From the NCBI GenBank assembly GCA_015060685.1, contig SUXZ01000016.1, positions 1-64,000 of the forward strand: DNA of 64,000 nucleotides, in the 5' to 3' direction. Every line of letters starts with the position of its first letter. The stretch's first letter is position 1. The position numbers were made by a program, and so were the translations under genes. This document shows positions 34,954 to 45,100 of this stretch, one piece after another. This DNA comes from Mediterranea massiliensis (lineage in GTDB: Bacteria > Bacteroidota > Bacteroidia > Bacteroidales > Bacteroidaceae). The notes under the pieces are model-generated. The model was not told where the DNA came from, did not search any database, and worked only from the letters and a program-made list of their open reading frames with translations.

Positions 34954-36357
34954 TTAGAACTCGGCATTGCGTGGAGTGCGCGGGAAAGGAATCACGTCGC
35001 GGATGTTGCTCATACCTGTTACGAAAAGCAACAAACGTTCGAAACCTAAACCGAAACCAGAGTGAGGACAAGTACCGAACTTACGAGTATCCAAATACCA
35101 CCACATATCCTTCATCGGGATATTGAGCTCTTGGATGCGAGTAAGCAACTTGTTGTAATCGGCTTCACGCTCTGAACCGCCAATGATTTCGCCAATCTTC
35201 GGGAAGAGCACATCCATAGCACGAACGGTCTTTCCATCATCGTTTTGCTTCATGTAGAAGGCCTTGATTTCCTTTGGATAGTCGGTCAAGATTACCGGAC
35301 GCTTGAAGTGTTCTTCCACCAAGTAGCGTTCGTGCTCGGAAGCCAAGTCAACGCCCCAATATACAGGGAATTCAAACTTATGACCCTTAGCTACAGCCTC
35401 TTCCAAAATCTTGATACCATCGGTATAAGGCAAGCGTACGAACGAATCCTTCAATACACCTTGCAAGCGTTCAATCAAGCCCTTATCGAACATATCGTTC
35501 AAGAACTTCACATCGTCGGCACAATTATCCAATGCCCATTGCACACAGAACTTGATAAACTCTTCGGCCAAGTCCATATTGTCGGTAATGTCATTGAACG
35601 CCACTTCGGGTTCAATCATCCAGAATTCGGCCAAGTGACGAGGAGTGTTCGAGTTCTCGGCACGGAAAGTAGGACCGAAAGTATAGATAGCACCAAGTGC
35701 CGTTGCGGCAAGTTCGCCTTCGAGCTGACCAGAAACGGTCAAACTTGCTTGCTTACCAAAGAAGTCGTCGTCGTAGATGATAGAGCCGTTTTCATCCTTC
35801 TTCAAGTCGTACAGGTTCTTGGTTGTCACTTGGAACATCTGTCCAGCACCTTCACAATCGGATGCTGTGATGATAGGTGTATGGAAGTAGAAGAATCCCT
35901 TTTCGTGGAAGAATTGGTGAATGGCAATAGCCATGTTATGACGTATGCGGAACACAGCACCAAAAGTGTTGGTACGTGGACGAAGGTGAGCCACCTCGCG
36001 CAAGAACTCCATTGAGTGTCCCTTCTTTTGCAACGGATAGGTATTGTCGCAAATACCGAGCACTTCTATTTCGCGTGCTTGGATTTCGGCCTTCTGACCT
36101 GAGCCTACCGATTCAGTCAACACACCGTTTACACTAAGACATGCACCGGTTGTGATGTTTTTCAGCATCTCTTCGTCGAAATTAGCCAAATCGACAACAA
36201 CTTGTATATTATTGATGGTCGAGCCATCGTTCAATGCGATAAAGTTTACTTGTTTACTACCTCTACGGGTGCGTACCCAACCTTTTACGTTGACCATTGC
36301 GCCAAAATCTTCGCGCTTCAGCAAGTCAACGATTTTTGTTCGTGTTATCTTTTCCAT
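34954..36357 (-). CDS. asnS: Asparaginyl-tRNA synthetase
   Basis: Class II aminoacyl-tRNA synthetase of 467 aa charging tRNA-Asn. An N-terminal OB-fold (about 15-115; [23 protein letters not shown]) is followed by the catalytic core with motif 2 ([21 protein letters not shown]) and motif 3 ([29 protein letters not shown]). The HSGFG and [10 protein letters not shown] segments agree with AsnS rather than AspS. The terminator downstream serves it. It is 36 bp after rluB on the same strand. Confidence 0.97.
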   Translation of the reverse strand: MEKITRTKIVDLLKREDFGAMVNVKGWVRTRRGSKQVNFIALNDGSTINNIQVVVDLANFDEEMLKNITTGACLSVNGVLTESVGSGQKAEIQAREIEVLGICDNTYPLQKKGHSMEFLREVAHLRPRTNTFGAVFRIRHNMAIAIHQFFHEKGFFYFHTPIITASDCEGAGQMFQVTTKNLYDLKKDENGSIIYDDDFFGKQASLTVSGQLEGELAATALGAIYTFGPTFRAENSNTPRHLAEFWMIEPEVAFNDITDNMDLAEEFIKFCVQWALDNCADDVKFLNDMFDKGLIERLQGVLKDSFVRLPYTDGIKILEEAVAKGHKFEFPVYWGVDLASEHERYLVEEHFKRPVILTDYPKEIKAFYMKQNDDGKTVRAMDVLFPKIGEIIGGSEREADYNKLLTRIQELNIPMKDMWWYLDTRKFGTCPHSGFGLGFERLLLFVTGMSNIRDVIPFPRTPRNAEF

Positions 36358-36393
36358 GATTAATATAAGTATATACTAAATATGCAACAACTA

Positions 36394-37821
36394 TTATTCA
36401 AACGATCCCATACGCAAGAAGTTCACTTCGTTCTCGGTCAGGAATCTCCAATCGCCACGACGCAAGCCCTTCTTGGTGAGGCCGGCAAAATATACGCGGT
36501 CGAGCTTCACCACCTTGTAGCCCAACGATTCGAAGATACGACGAACGATGCGGTTCTTACCCGAGTGGATTTCCACACCTACATCGGCACGTTTAGCCTC
36601 ATCGGTGTAGCTGATGGCATCTACTTTTATTTCGCCATCTTCGAGTTCGATACCGGCAGCAATCTTCTCCATGTCGGCTTGAGTAAGGTTCTTGTCAAGG
36701 TGTACATGATAGATTTTCTTCTTCAAGTAACTTGGATGAGTAAGCTTCGAAGCCAAATCGCCATCGTTTGTCAACAACAATACACCGGTTGTGTTGCGGT
36801 CCAAACGACCAACCGGATAGATACGTTCTTCGCAAGCACCCTTCACCAAATCCAATACGGTGCGACGAGCTTGTGGATCGTCCGAAGTAGTTACCGTATC
36901 TTTCGGTTTGTTCAGAAGCACATAAATCTTGCGTTCGATGCTTACGGTTTGGTCGTGGAACTTCACCTCATCACCACGCTTAATCTTTGTACCCAATTCG
37001 GTTACCACTTCACCGTTTACCGAAACCACACCTGCCTGGATGTATTCATCGGCTTCACGACGAGAGCATACACCGGCATTGGCCAAGTACTTGTTCAAGC
37101 GGATAGGCTCGTTTGGATCAACGAATTGCTCCTTGTACTCAATTTGTTTCTTCTTACTATATTTGGCATTCGGATTATAATCAGCAGTACGTGGACGCGA
37201 TGGACGGCGGCTGTTGTTATAACCTCCACGATTGTTGTTATTGTTATAGCGTGGACGGAATGGACGTTCGCTGCTTCCGTATGTCTGTTCGCCCTCTTCG
37301 TTATTGTTGTTGTAGCGTGGACGATAGCCTTCGTTGTTATTGTTATAGCGCGGACGGAACGGACGTTCGCTGCTTCCGTATGAGCGCTCGCCATCTTCGT
37401 TATTGTTGTAACGAGGACGATAGCCTTCGTTATTGCCATTGAAGCGTGGACGGAATGAACGTTGTGGACGGTCGTATCCGCCTTCATTGTTATTGTTATA
37501 ACGTGGACGGAATGGACGTTCGCTGCTTCCGTATGAGCGTTCGCCATCTTCGTTGTTGTTGTAACGAGGACGGTAGCCTTCGTTGTTGCTATTGAAGCGC
37601 GGACGATATGAGCGTTGCTCGCCATAATTACGTTGCGGACGATCGTTGCCATCGGCATTTATTCGTGGACGATAAGGACGGCCCTCGCGGTTGTTGTACG
37701 ACGGACGGCTGTATCGGCCTTCGCGGTTGTTGTACTGATTACCTTCACGGTTGTTTTCTCTGTACTCATTACCAGAATCTACGTTCCAGTTTTCGTTTTC
37801 TGTTGTCATCTCTTTGTTCAA
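36394..37821 (-). CDS. rluB: RluB-type 23S rRNA pseudouridine synthase with long Arg/Asn-rich N-terminal extension
   Basis: Converts a uridine of 23S rRNA to pseudouridine. The C-terminal half (about 235-475) is a standard RluB/RsuA enzyme: S4 RNA-binding domain (IRLNKYLANAGVCSRREADEYI) and the catalytic domain with the nucleophile Asp in GRLDRNTTGVLLLTNDGDLASKL. The first 230 residues are a low-complexity tail of repeated units such as SSERPFRPRYNNNNEG and RPQRSFRPRFNGNNEGYRP, rich in Arg, Asn, Tyr and Gly, probably disordered and RNA-binding. Two N-terminal Met codons four apart leave the exact start open. It follows purB by 75 bp. Confidence 0.93.
   Translation of the reverse strand: MNKEMTTENENWNVDSGNEYRENNREGNQYNNREGRYSRPSYNNREGRPYRPRINADGNDRPQRNYGEQRSYRPRFNSNNEGYRPRYNNNEDGERSYGSSERPFRPRYNNNNEGGYDRPQRSFRPRFNGNNEGYRPRYNNNEDGERSYGSSERPFRPRYNNNNEGYRPRYNNNNEEGEQTYGSSERPFRPRYNNNNNRGGYNNSRRPSRPRTADYNPNAKYSKKKQIEYKEQFVDPNEPIRLNKYLANAGVCSRREADEYIQAGVVSVNGEVVTELGTKIKRGDEVKFHDQTVSIERKIYVLLNKPKDTVTTSDDPQARRTVLDLVKGACEERIYPVGRLDRNTTGVLLLTNDGDLASKLTHPSYLKKKIYHVHLDKNLTQADMEKIAAGIELEDGEIKVDAISYTDEAKRADVGVEIHSGKNRIVRRIFESLGYKVVKLDRVYFAGLTKKGLRRGDWRFLTENEVNFLRMGSFE
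37150..37790 (-). repeat. Coding repeat region of rluB
   Basis: Imperfect direct repeats encode RPRYNNNxE/RPRFNxNNEG units. Blocks spelling GERSYGSSERPFRPRYNNNN occur twice, with a close third copy (GEQTYGSSERPFRP). Recombination between units could change the tail length in frame. Confidence 0.85.
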
Positions 37822-37896
37822 AATAAAAATTAAACGTTGGCCTCACGGCAAAACTTGTTGAGTATTTAGGTTTTCCTAATGCTCTTCTCTCTTTTT

Positions 37897-39243
37897 TTAG
37901 ATACCTGTATAAGTGTGCGGTGTAATTACCCGCAACTCCTTCTTCAAATCTTCGCTCACATTCAATCCTTCGATAAACTCCTTGATAGAAGCTTCGTTGA
38001 TGGCCTGGTTGGTACGTGTCAACGCCTTCAATGCTTCGTACGGATTCGGATATGCCTCGCGACGCAAGATAGTCTGGATAGCCTCGGCCACTACGCTCCA
38101 ACAATTATCCAAATCGTTATAGATAGCGGCTTCGTTCAGCAACAACTTGCGCAAGCCCTTTAAAGAGCTTTGGATGGCAATCACAATGTGTCCGAAAGGC
38201 ACGCCCACGTTGCGCAACACGGTAGAGTCGGTCAAGTCGCGTTGCAAGCGCGATACGGGCAATTTGCTTGCCAAGTGTTCCAAGATGGCATTAGCCACTC
38301 CCAGGTTACCTTCGGCATTCTCGAAGTCGATAGGATTCACCTTATGCGGCATAGCACTCGAGCCTACTTCACCCGCTTTAATCTTCTGCTTGAAGTACTC
38401 CATCGAGATATATTGCCAGAAGTCGCGGTTCATGTCAATCATAATGGTGTTGATACGCTTCAAAGCATCGAACACCGCCGACAAGTTGTCGTAGTTAGAA
38501 ATTTGGGTAGTGTACTCTTCGCGCTCCAATCCTAATTTCTCGGCCACGAACTTATTGCCGAAAGCCTTCCAATCGTATTGCGGATAGGCCACATTATGCG
38601 CGTTATAGTTTCCGGTTGCACCACCAAACTTGGCGGTCAGCGGACAAGCCTTCAGCGTTGCCAATTGGCGTTCAAGACGGTAAACGAATACATTCACCTC
38701 CTTGCCCAAACGAGTTGGCGATGCCGGTTGTCCGTGTGTCTTAGCCAGCATCGGGATGTTTGCCCATTCATTGGCATAAACACGCAACTGCTCGATAAGT
38801 TCATTGATTAGCGGATAATATACATTCTCCAACGCCTCTTTCACCGACAACGGAATAGAGGTGTTGTTGATATCTTGCGAGGTCAATCCAAAGTGGATAA
38901 ACTCCTTGTACGCATCCATGCCACCCAAACGGTCGAATTGCTCCTTCAAGAAGTATTCCACCGCCTTCACATCGTGGTTGGTCACACTCTCAATCTCCTT
39001 GATGCGTTTGGCATCGGCCTCGGAAAAGTTTCGGTAAATCTCTCTAAGGGTTTCAAACACAGCCTTGTCTACACCGGCCAATTGCGGCAAAGGCAATTCA
39101 CAAAGGGTAATAAAGTATTCTACTTCTACTTGCACACGATACTTAATGAGTGCAAATTCAGAAAAATAAGCAGCCAATGCTTCGGCTTTTCCCCGGTATC
39201 GACCATCGACGGGCGATATTGCGGTCAACAAATCTAATTCCAT
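37897..39243 (-). CDS. purB: Adenylosuccinate lyase
   Basis: Catalyses two steps of purine synthesis: cleavage of SAICAR and of adenylosuccinate, releasing fumarate. The 448-aa protein starts MELDLLTAISPVDGRYRGK (39243) and shows TSQDINNTS, KTHGQPASPTRLGKE and the fumarase-superfamily signature GSSAMPHKVNPIDFENAEGN. The start is set by family comparison; a TATTTTTG box (39287-39280) overlaps the longer frame. First gene of the purB-rluB-asnS run. Confidence 0.97.
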   Translation of the reverse strand: MELDLLTAISPVDGRYRGKAEALAAYFSEFALIKYRVQVEVEYFITLCELPLPQLAGVDKAVFETLREIYRNFSEADAKRIKEIESVTNHDVKAVEYFLKEQFDRLGGMDAYKEFIHFGLTSQDINNTSIPLSVKEALENVYYPLINELIEQLRVYANEWANIPMLAKTHGQPASPTRLGKEVNVFVYRLERQLATLKACPLTAKFGGATGNYNAHNVAYPQYDWKAFGNKFVAEKLGLEREEYTTQISNYDNLSAVFDALKRINTIMIDMNRDFWQYISMEYFKQKIKAGEVGSSAMPHKVNPIDFENAEGNLGVANAILEHLASKLPVSRLQRDLTDSTVLRNVGVPFGHIVIAIQSSLKGLRKLLLNEAAIYNDLDNCWSVVAEAIQTILRREAYPNPYEALKALTRTNQAINEASIKEFIEGLNVSEDLKKELRVITPHTYTGI

Positions 39244-39312
39244 ACGTGGTAATTTAATGCTATAGTCATTATTAGGCCGCAAAAATACGATATTATTTCG
39301 AATTATTCGGCG

Positions 39313-39346
39313 TGAAGGGAAAAATAAATTAGCGTTAAGGGAAAAT
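39313..39346 (+). repeat. Dispersed 34-nt repeat, divergent copy
   Basis: Shares both TTAAGGGAAAAT-type units (first as TGAAGGGAAAA) with the identical copies at 25620 and 47121, with a changed middle; about 26 of 34 positions agree. It lies between purB and the tRNA-Val terminator. Confidence 0.65.
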
Positions 39347-39350
39347 AAAA

Positions 39351-39376
39351 AAAGCCTTACGCATTTGTAAGGCTTT
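39351..39376 (-). terminator. Terminator of the tRNA-Val pair
   Basis: AAAGCCTTAC and GTAAGGCTTT pair perfectly around 6 nt; on the minus strand a T7 run follows. It lies 8 bp after the second tRNA. Confidence 0.9.
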
Positions 39377-39384
39377 CATCGTTG

Positions 39385-39459
39385 TGGGCGTTGACGGATT
39401 CGAACCGCCGACCCTCTGCTTGTAAGGCAGATGCTCTGAACCAGCTGAGCTAAACGCCC
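39385..39459 (-). tRNA. tRNA-Val (anticodon UAC), second copy
   Basis: 75 nt on the minus strand, starting GGGCGTTTAGCTCAG. The anticodon arm TCTGC-CTTACAA-GCAGA gives anticodon TAC; the T-arm contains GGTTCGAATCC, and the acceptor stem closes GGGCGTT/AACGCCC with discriminator A. CCA is not encoded. Identical in sequence to the copy at 39496-39570, so it is a recent tandem duplication. Confidence 0.97.
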
Positions 39460-39495
39460 GATTACTTCGGTTTCGAAAGTGCATGGATTTTGTTG

Positions 39496-39570
39496 TGGGC
39501 GTTGACGGATTCGAACCGCCGACCCTCTGCTTGTAAGGCAGATGCTCTGAACCAGCTGAGCTAAACGCCC
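39496..39570 (-). tRNA. tRNA-Val (anticodon UAC), first copy
   Basis: 75 nt, identical to the neighbouring copy, 36 bp upstream on the same strand. Both probably come from one precursor that ends at the terminator at 39351-39376. Confidence 0.97.
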
Positions 39571-39673
39571 GTGCACTCTCGTTTCAAAAGCGGTGCAAAG
39601 ATACGGCCTTTTTTCTTATCTGCAAATAAAAACCGATTTTTTTTCAAAAAAGTATGCGATAAAAGCAAAGAAA

Positions 39674-39699
39674 AGCCGCTTCCCTTTCCGAAAGCGGCT
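39674..39699 (-). terminator. Terminator of the esterase pair
   Basis: AGCCGCTT and AAGCGGCT pair around 10 nt, 28 bp after the stop at 39727; a T-rich stretch follows on the minus strand. Confidence 0.82.
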
Positions 39700-39726
39700 C
39701 TCTTTTCTATGTGTCGTAGTGTTTTC

Positions 39727-40893
39727 TTATTTGAAAATTTCCTTAGCAAACAATTCGATATAGTCGCGGCAATTCATCCAAGTATGACCGCCACCGGGGT
39801 TGTAGAAGGTATGCTTCAAACCACGTTTTGTAAGCGATGCATCGAGGTCGCGAGAAGCTTGAATCAAGAAGTCGTCCGAACCGCAACCCAACCAGAAGAG
39901 TTTTAAGCTCTTTTGCAATGTTTCAATAGAAGCCCAAGTGCCGTTTTCAAAATTCATGTTCGATTCTTGACCGAAGATAGCCGGAGCCATAGCACCCACC
40001 CACATAAACTTGTCGGGATTAGCCAATCCGCAAGCCAATGTTTGGCGGCCACCCATCGAGAAACCTGCAATAGCACGATTGAAAGCATCGGTATATACAT
40101 TATAGTTCGATTCGATGAAAGGAATCACTTCGTTCAAGATTTCGTTTGTAAAGATGTCGGTACCCATGATATTTACGCCACCCTTGATGCCGCGTTGCGC
40201 CATCTCGGGAGCAGGGTTAGCATAAGGCATTACAATAATCATACGTTTTGCCAAACCTTGTGCAATAAGGTTATCCATAATCACGTTTACACGTCCCACC
40301 TTAAACCAGGTTTCGTATGTATCGGTCATGCCGTGAATCAGGTAAAGCACCGGCAACTTCTCTTTGCCTGCCGGGTCGTATCCGGCCGGAGTATATACAC
40401 ACATCGGGCGGTCGAATCCCAGTTGCTTTGAGTGATAATAGCGATAAGAAATCTTTCCATGAGGCACGTTTTGCATATCCTGCACAGAAGGAGCCGCACC
40501 ACGCACATCGGCCAGGCTATACTTGAAGCCTTCGTTCGGAAAGATAAACATGTTGTTGGGGTCGGCAATCTTGGTGCCATCTACAATAAATGCATAAGGA
40601 TAGATGTCCGGTTGTTCGGGAGTAACTGTAATGCTCCATACGCCATCAGCATCTTTCGTCATCTCTTTTGTACCGGCAAACATTTGGCATTCCAACTCAA
40701 CCTTAGTTGCATCGTTGGCACGCAAACGGAAGGTTACACTACCGTCTTGGTTATAATCGGGAGAAATCACGCCGCGAGGAAACAATCTTGCCATCAGTTC
40801 GGGAGTGAGTCGTTGCTCGTTTTGCTGAGCAAGAGCAGGAAGTGTAGCCATAGCGAAGGCGGCTACAACAAGTATAGAATATAGTTTGTTCAT
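39727..40893 (-). CDS. Secreted esterase with N-terminal immunoglobulin-like (CBM48-type) domain, 1
   Basis: Exported carbohydrate-ester hydrolase of 388 aa. A Sec signal (ATLPALAQ) precedes a beta-sandwich of the E-set/CBM48 type (about 40-135, VTFRLRANDATKVELECQ) and an alpha/beta hydrolase domain of the esterase D / CE1 type with LPVLYLIHGMTDTYETW, the nucleophile Ser in AGFSMGGRQTLA and the catalytic His in GGHTWMNCR. Feruloyl or acetyl esters of xylan are likely substrates by family. It is 22 bp after a paralog with the same layout. There is no polysaccharide-utilisation locus next to it. Confidence 0.9.
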   Translation of the reverse strand: MNKLYSILVVAAFAMATLPALAQQNEQRLTPELMARLFPRGVISPDYNQDGSVTFRLRANDATKVELECQMFAGTKEMTKDADGVWSITVTPEQPDIYPYAFIVDGTKIADPNNMFIFPNEGFKYSLADVRGAAPSVQDMQNVPHGKISYRYYHSKQLGFDRPMCVYTPAGYDPAGKEKLPVLYLIHGMTDTYETWFKVGRVNVIMDNLIAQGLAKRMIIVMPYANPAPEMAQRGIKGGVNIMGTDIFTNEILNEVIPFIESNYNVYTDAFNRAIAGFSMGGRQTLACGLANPDKFMWVGAMAPAIFGQESNMNFENGTWASIETLQKSLKLFWLGCGSDDFLIQASRDLDASLTKRGLKHTFYNPGGGHTWMNCRDYIELFAKEIFK

Positions 40894-40915
40894 AACGATT
40901 CGATAGTTTAAATGA

Positions 40916-42022
40916 TTACTTTTGGAATAACAATCTCAACGACTTGTCAAGGAAATACTTGGCATTCATCCATGTGTGTCCAAACTTGTCGGAAGTAAAT
41001 TCTTTCACATTCTTAATACCTTTTGCATCCAGGAAGTCCATATAATCCTTGGCATTACCATACAAGAAATCATCTGTACCTACGCCCAACCAGAAGAGGT
41101 TAATCAAACTGTTAGTCTTCTCGGCATCGTCATAAACGCCCGGGATAGCCATGGATGTGAACGAGCTATACGAGCAGAGGTAAGAGAACTTATCCAAGTT
41201 TTGCAAGCCATTGGCCAAACCTTGGTTACCGCCACGCGAGAAGCCGCCGATAGCACGATAGTTGCGATCGTTGATAGTGCGATAGTTCTTTTCAACGAAA
41301 GGCATCAAATCGTTAATCAAGTCTTTGCTGAACAAATCGCCCTTTCCGCGCAAGTCGGTACCTTCTGGATAATACTTCATCGGGTTGCCATAAGGAAGCA
41401 CCACAATCATTTCCTTTGCAGCACCTTCGGCAATCAAGTTGTCGAGGATAAAGTTCACACGGCCCACTTTGAAGTATACTTCTTCAGTATCGGTAGTACC
41501 ACTAATCAAGTAGAATACAGGATACTTCTTATCAGGATTTTGGTCGTAGAAAGGAGGTGTGTAAACAATGGCATTGCCATACAATCCCAATGTTTCAGAG
41601 TAGTAGTTCACATAATCCACCGAGCCATGCGGCACATCCTTCACGGCATGAATCAGCGGTTCGCCTGTACCACGAATGTCGAGCAAGCTATTCTTGAAGC
41701 CTTCGTTGGGGAACCAATCAGGATTCTGGGGGTCCATTACGCTGGTACCATCAACAATAAAGCAGTAAGGATAGATGTCCGGTGCGGCAGGGCCTAATGT
41801 GATAGACCATACGCCATTTTCGCCTTTCACCATCTCGTGGCGACCAGCAAATTGCACATCCACCAACACCTGCTTGGCGTTGTTGTCGCGATAATTAAAA
41901 GTAACGGTGTTGTCAGGGTTTACAACCGGCGAAGCAATCGGAGCCATACGGCCGGGGCCGGGTTGTGCCTGCATCTGACACATAGCTATCAGTGCCAGGA
42001 AGAATAAAGTCAGTCTCTTCAT
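40916..42022 (-). CDS. Secreted esterase with N-terminal immunoglobulin-like (CBM48-type) domain, 2
   Basis: Paralog of the preceding gene, 368 aa, with the same domain order. The Sec signal ends CQMQAQ; the N-terminal sandwich reads VTFNYRDNNAKQVLVDVQ; the hydrolase has YPVFYLISGTTDTEE, the nucleophile Ser in GGFSRGGNQGLA and His in KFGHTWMNA. The oxyanion strand is ISG rather than IHG, a difference from its neighbour that may alter substrate range. First gene of a two-gene transcript. Confidence 0.9.
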   Translation of the reverse strand: MKRLTLFFLALIAMCQMQAQPGPGRMAPIASPVVNPDNTVTFNYRDNNAKQVLVDVQFAGRHEMVKGENGVWSITLGPAAPDIYPYCFIVDGTSVMDPQNPDWFPNEGFKNSLLDIRGTGEPLIHAVKDVPHGSVDYVNYYSETLGLYGNAIVYTPPFYDQNPDKKYPVFYLISGTTDTEEVYFKVGRVNFILDNLIAEGAAKEMIVVLPYGNPMKYYPEGTDLRGKGDLFSKDLINDLMPFVEKNYRTINDRNYRAIGGFSRGGNQGLANGLQNLDKFSYLCSYSSFTSMAIPGVYDDAEKTNSLINLFWLGVGTDDFLYGNAKDYMDFLDAKGIKNVKEFTSDKFGHTWMNAKYFLDKSLRLLFQK

Positions 42023-42100
42023 TGATATACGTATTTAAAGGTTTGTATTTAGTTGCAAATGTAAGATAATTATTCATAAGGCTCAAAGTATTTTGCAAAA

Positions 42101-42134
42101 AAAGAGCGATGCATCCAAAAATACACCGCTCTTT
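42101..42134 (-). terminator. Terminator of carB
   Basis: AAAGAGCG and CGCTCTTT pair around 18 nt; on the minus strand a T7 run follows the stem. It lies 18 bp after the carB stop. Confidence 0.85.
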
Positions 42135-42151
42135 AATTATGCATAGTTTAA

Positions 42152-45100
42152 TTATTTATACTCTTGCCAGCTCTTGATTTGAATATCTTCTTGCTTCATT
42201 TCGCAGAAGGCTTCGATGAAAGCACCCGCCAGACGCGCATTGGTAATCAACGGAATGTTGTGGTCGATGGCACCACGACGAATCTTATAGCCGTTGGTCA
42301 GCTCGCGCTTGGTGTGATTCTTCGGTATGTTCACAATCAGGTCGAACTTATGGTCGGCAATCATCTTCATCACGTTGTTGTCGGCATCGGCACGTTCGTC
42401 TGGCCAGAAGACCGGCTCAGTATTCACGCCATGTGCATTGAGGAATGCGGCGGTACCTGCCGTTGCATAAATCTTGTAGCCCTTAGCAAACAACATGCGG
42501 CTTGCATCGAGCAAATCCACCTTCGACTTCATGGCACCCGACGAGAACATCACACCCTTTTCCGGCGAAGGAATAGAGAAGCCGGTAGCAATCATGGCAT
42601 TGAGCAATGCTTCCGAGAAGTCGTCGCCAATACATCCCACTTCACCTGTAGATGACATATCCACGCCCAATACAGGGTCGGCCTTGTGCAAGCGCGAGAA
42701 CGAGAACTGACTGGCCTTCACACCAATCCAATCGATATCGAATGCCGATTTGTCGGGTTTGCTATAAGGTGCATCGAGCATAATCTTGGTAGCCGTTTCG
42801 ATAAAGTTGCGCTTCAACACCTTCGATACAAATGGGAACGAACGTGAAGCACGGAGGTTACACTCGATAACCTTCACCTCGTTGTTGCGTGCCAGGAATT
42901 GGATGTTGAAAGGACCCGAGATATTGAGTTCCTTTGCAATCTGACGGCTAATCTTCTTGATGCGACGAGCCGTTGCAAAGTAAATCTTTTGTGCAGGGAA
43001 TACAAGTGTAGCATCTCCTGAGTGTACACCGGCAAACTCTACGTGTTCCGAGATAGCATATTCTACTATCTCACCGTTTTGCGCTACGGCATCGAATTCA
43101 ATTTCCTTGGTGTTTTGCAAGAATTGCGACACTACAACCGGGAATTCTTTCGATACTTCGGCGGCCAACGAGAGGAATTCCTTCAATTCATCCTCATCGT
43201 AGCAAACGTTCATGGCCGCACCCGAGAGTACGTATGACGGACGAACCAATACCGGATAGCCAACCTTTTCTACAAATCCCTTCACGTCTTCCAGGCTTGT
43301 CAGCTCTTGCCAAGCAGGCTGGTCGATGCCCAATGTGTCGAGCATGTGCGAGAACTTGTTGCGGTTTTCGGCACGGTCGATGCTGATTGGCGATGTCCCC
43401 AACACAGGCACTGATTGGCGATAGAGTTTCATTGCCAGGTTGTTAGGAATTTGTCCGCCTACCGATACAATTACGCCACGTGGTTGCTCAAGGTCGATAA
43501 CATCGAGCACGCGTTCGAACGACAATTCGTCGAAGTAAAGGCGGTCGCACATGTCATAGTCGGTCGATACGGTTTCAGGATTGTAGTTAATCATGATTGA
43601 TTTGTATCCCAACTTACGAGCAGTTTGTACGGCATTCACCGAGCACCAGTCGAACTCTACCGACGAACCGATGCGGTAAGCACCCGAACCAAGTACCACT
43701 ACCGACTTTTCGTTCTTGTAGTAGTTCACGTCGTAGCCCTCTACGGCATAGGTCATATAGAGGTAGTTTGTCAGCTCCGGATGTTCGCTTGCCACGGTGT
43801 TGATGCGCTTCACGGCCGGCAGGATGTTCAGTTCCTTGCGACGAGCACGGATTTCGAGCATCTCTTTCTCCATGTTGCCCTGTGGCTTCATTACGAAGCG
43901 AGCAATTTGGAAGTCGGAGAAACCATAAATCTTAGCTTGGCGCAACACTTCGGCAGGCACTTCGCTAATCGAGTTGTATGCAGATAATTTTTGTTTGTAG
44001 TCAACGATATTCTTCAACTTGCCAATGAACCATGCATCAATCTTGGTAAGTTCGACGATGCGTTCGATGGTATAGCCTTCTTCGAGTGCTTGCGCAATGG
44101 CAAATACACGAAGGTCGGTTGGGTTGGCCAATTCGTGGTCGAGGTTGGTAAACTTCACACCGTTGTTGCCAACGAATCCGTGCATACCTTGACCAATCAT
44201 GCGGAGACCCTTTTGGATAACTTCTTCGAACGAGCGGCCGATAGACATGATTTCGCCTACCGATTTCATAGAAGAACCAATCTCACGGCTCACGCCTACA
44301 AACTTAGTCAAGTCCCAACGAGGAATCTTGCAGATGAGGTAATCCAATTCGGGTGCTTTGTATGCTGAGTTCGGTGTACCCATTTCGCCGATTTCGTCGA
44401 GGGTGTATCCCAACGCAATCTTGGCGGCAACGAATGCCAATGGATAACCGGTTGCTTTTGATGCCAATGCAGAAGAACGAGAAAGACGAGCGTTTACTTC
44501 GATTACACGATAGTCGTTGGTCACGGCATTGAATGCATACTGAATGTTACATTCACCCACAATGCCCAAGTGACGGATGGCTTTCACCGATAGCTCTTGC
44601 AACATCTTCACCTGTTCGTCGGTAAGCGAGCAGGTAGGCGCTACTACGATTGATTCACCGGTGTGAATACCCAGTGGGTCGAAGTTTTCCATGCTGGCCA
44701 CGGTGAAGCAGTGGTCGTTGGCATCGCGGATAACCTCGAATTCAATCTCCTTCCATCCCTTCAACGACTCTTCTACAAGAATTTGATTTGAGAAGGTAAA
44801 TGCGCTTTCGGCCAACTTCACAAACTCCTCTTCGTTTTGGCAGATACCACTACCAAGACCACCCAAAGCGTATGCCGAACGAACCATTACAGGGAATCCA
44901 ATGGTGTGTGCTGCCTTCAAGGCATCGGCCATTGTTTCTACAGCTTGGCTCACCGGAGTCTTCATTGGGATTTCATCGAGTTGCTTCACAAAGAGGTCGC
45001 GGTCTTCGGTGTTCATAATGGCCTCAACCGATGTACCCAATACTTGCACGCCATACTCTTTCAGCACGCCTTTTTGATAGAGTTCGGTACCGCAGTTCAG

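Noticed and set aside
36382..37383. 333-codon plus-strand frame opposite rluB
   Set aside because: Antisense to a clear RluB with conserved S4 and catalytic motifs; the frame is open because of the repeated Arg/Asn codons.
37150..37790. CRISPR-like look of the regular repeats in rluB
   Set aside because: The repeats lie in frame in one coding sequence, vary in length, and have no unique spacers or cas genes nearby.
39385..39570. Two identical tRNA-Val genes as an integration site
   Set aside because: No integrase or partial tRNA copy lies next to them; they look like an ordinary tandem duplication.
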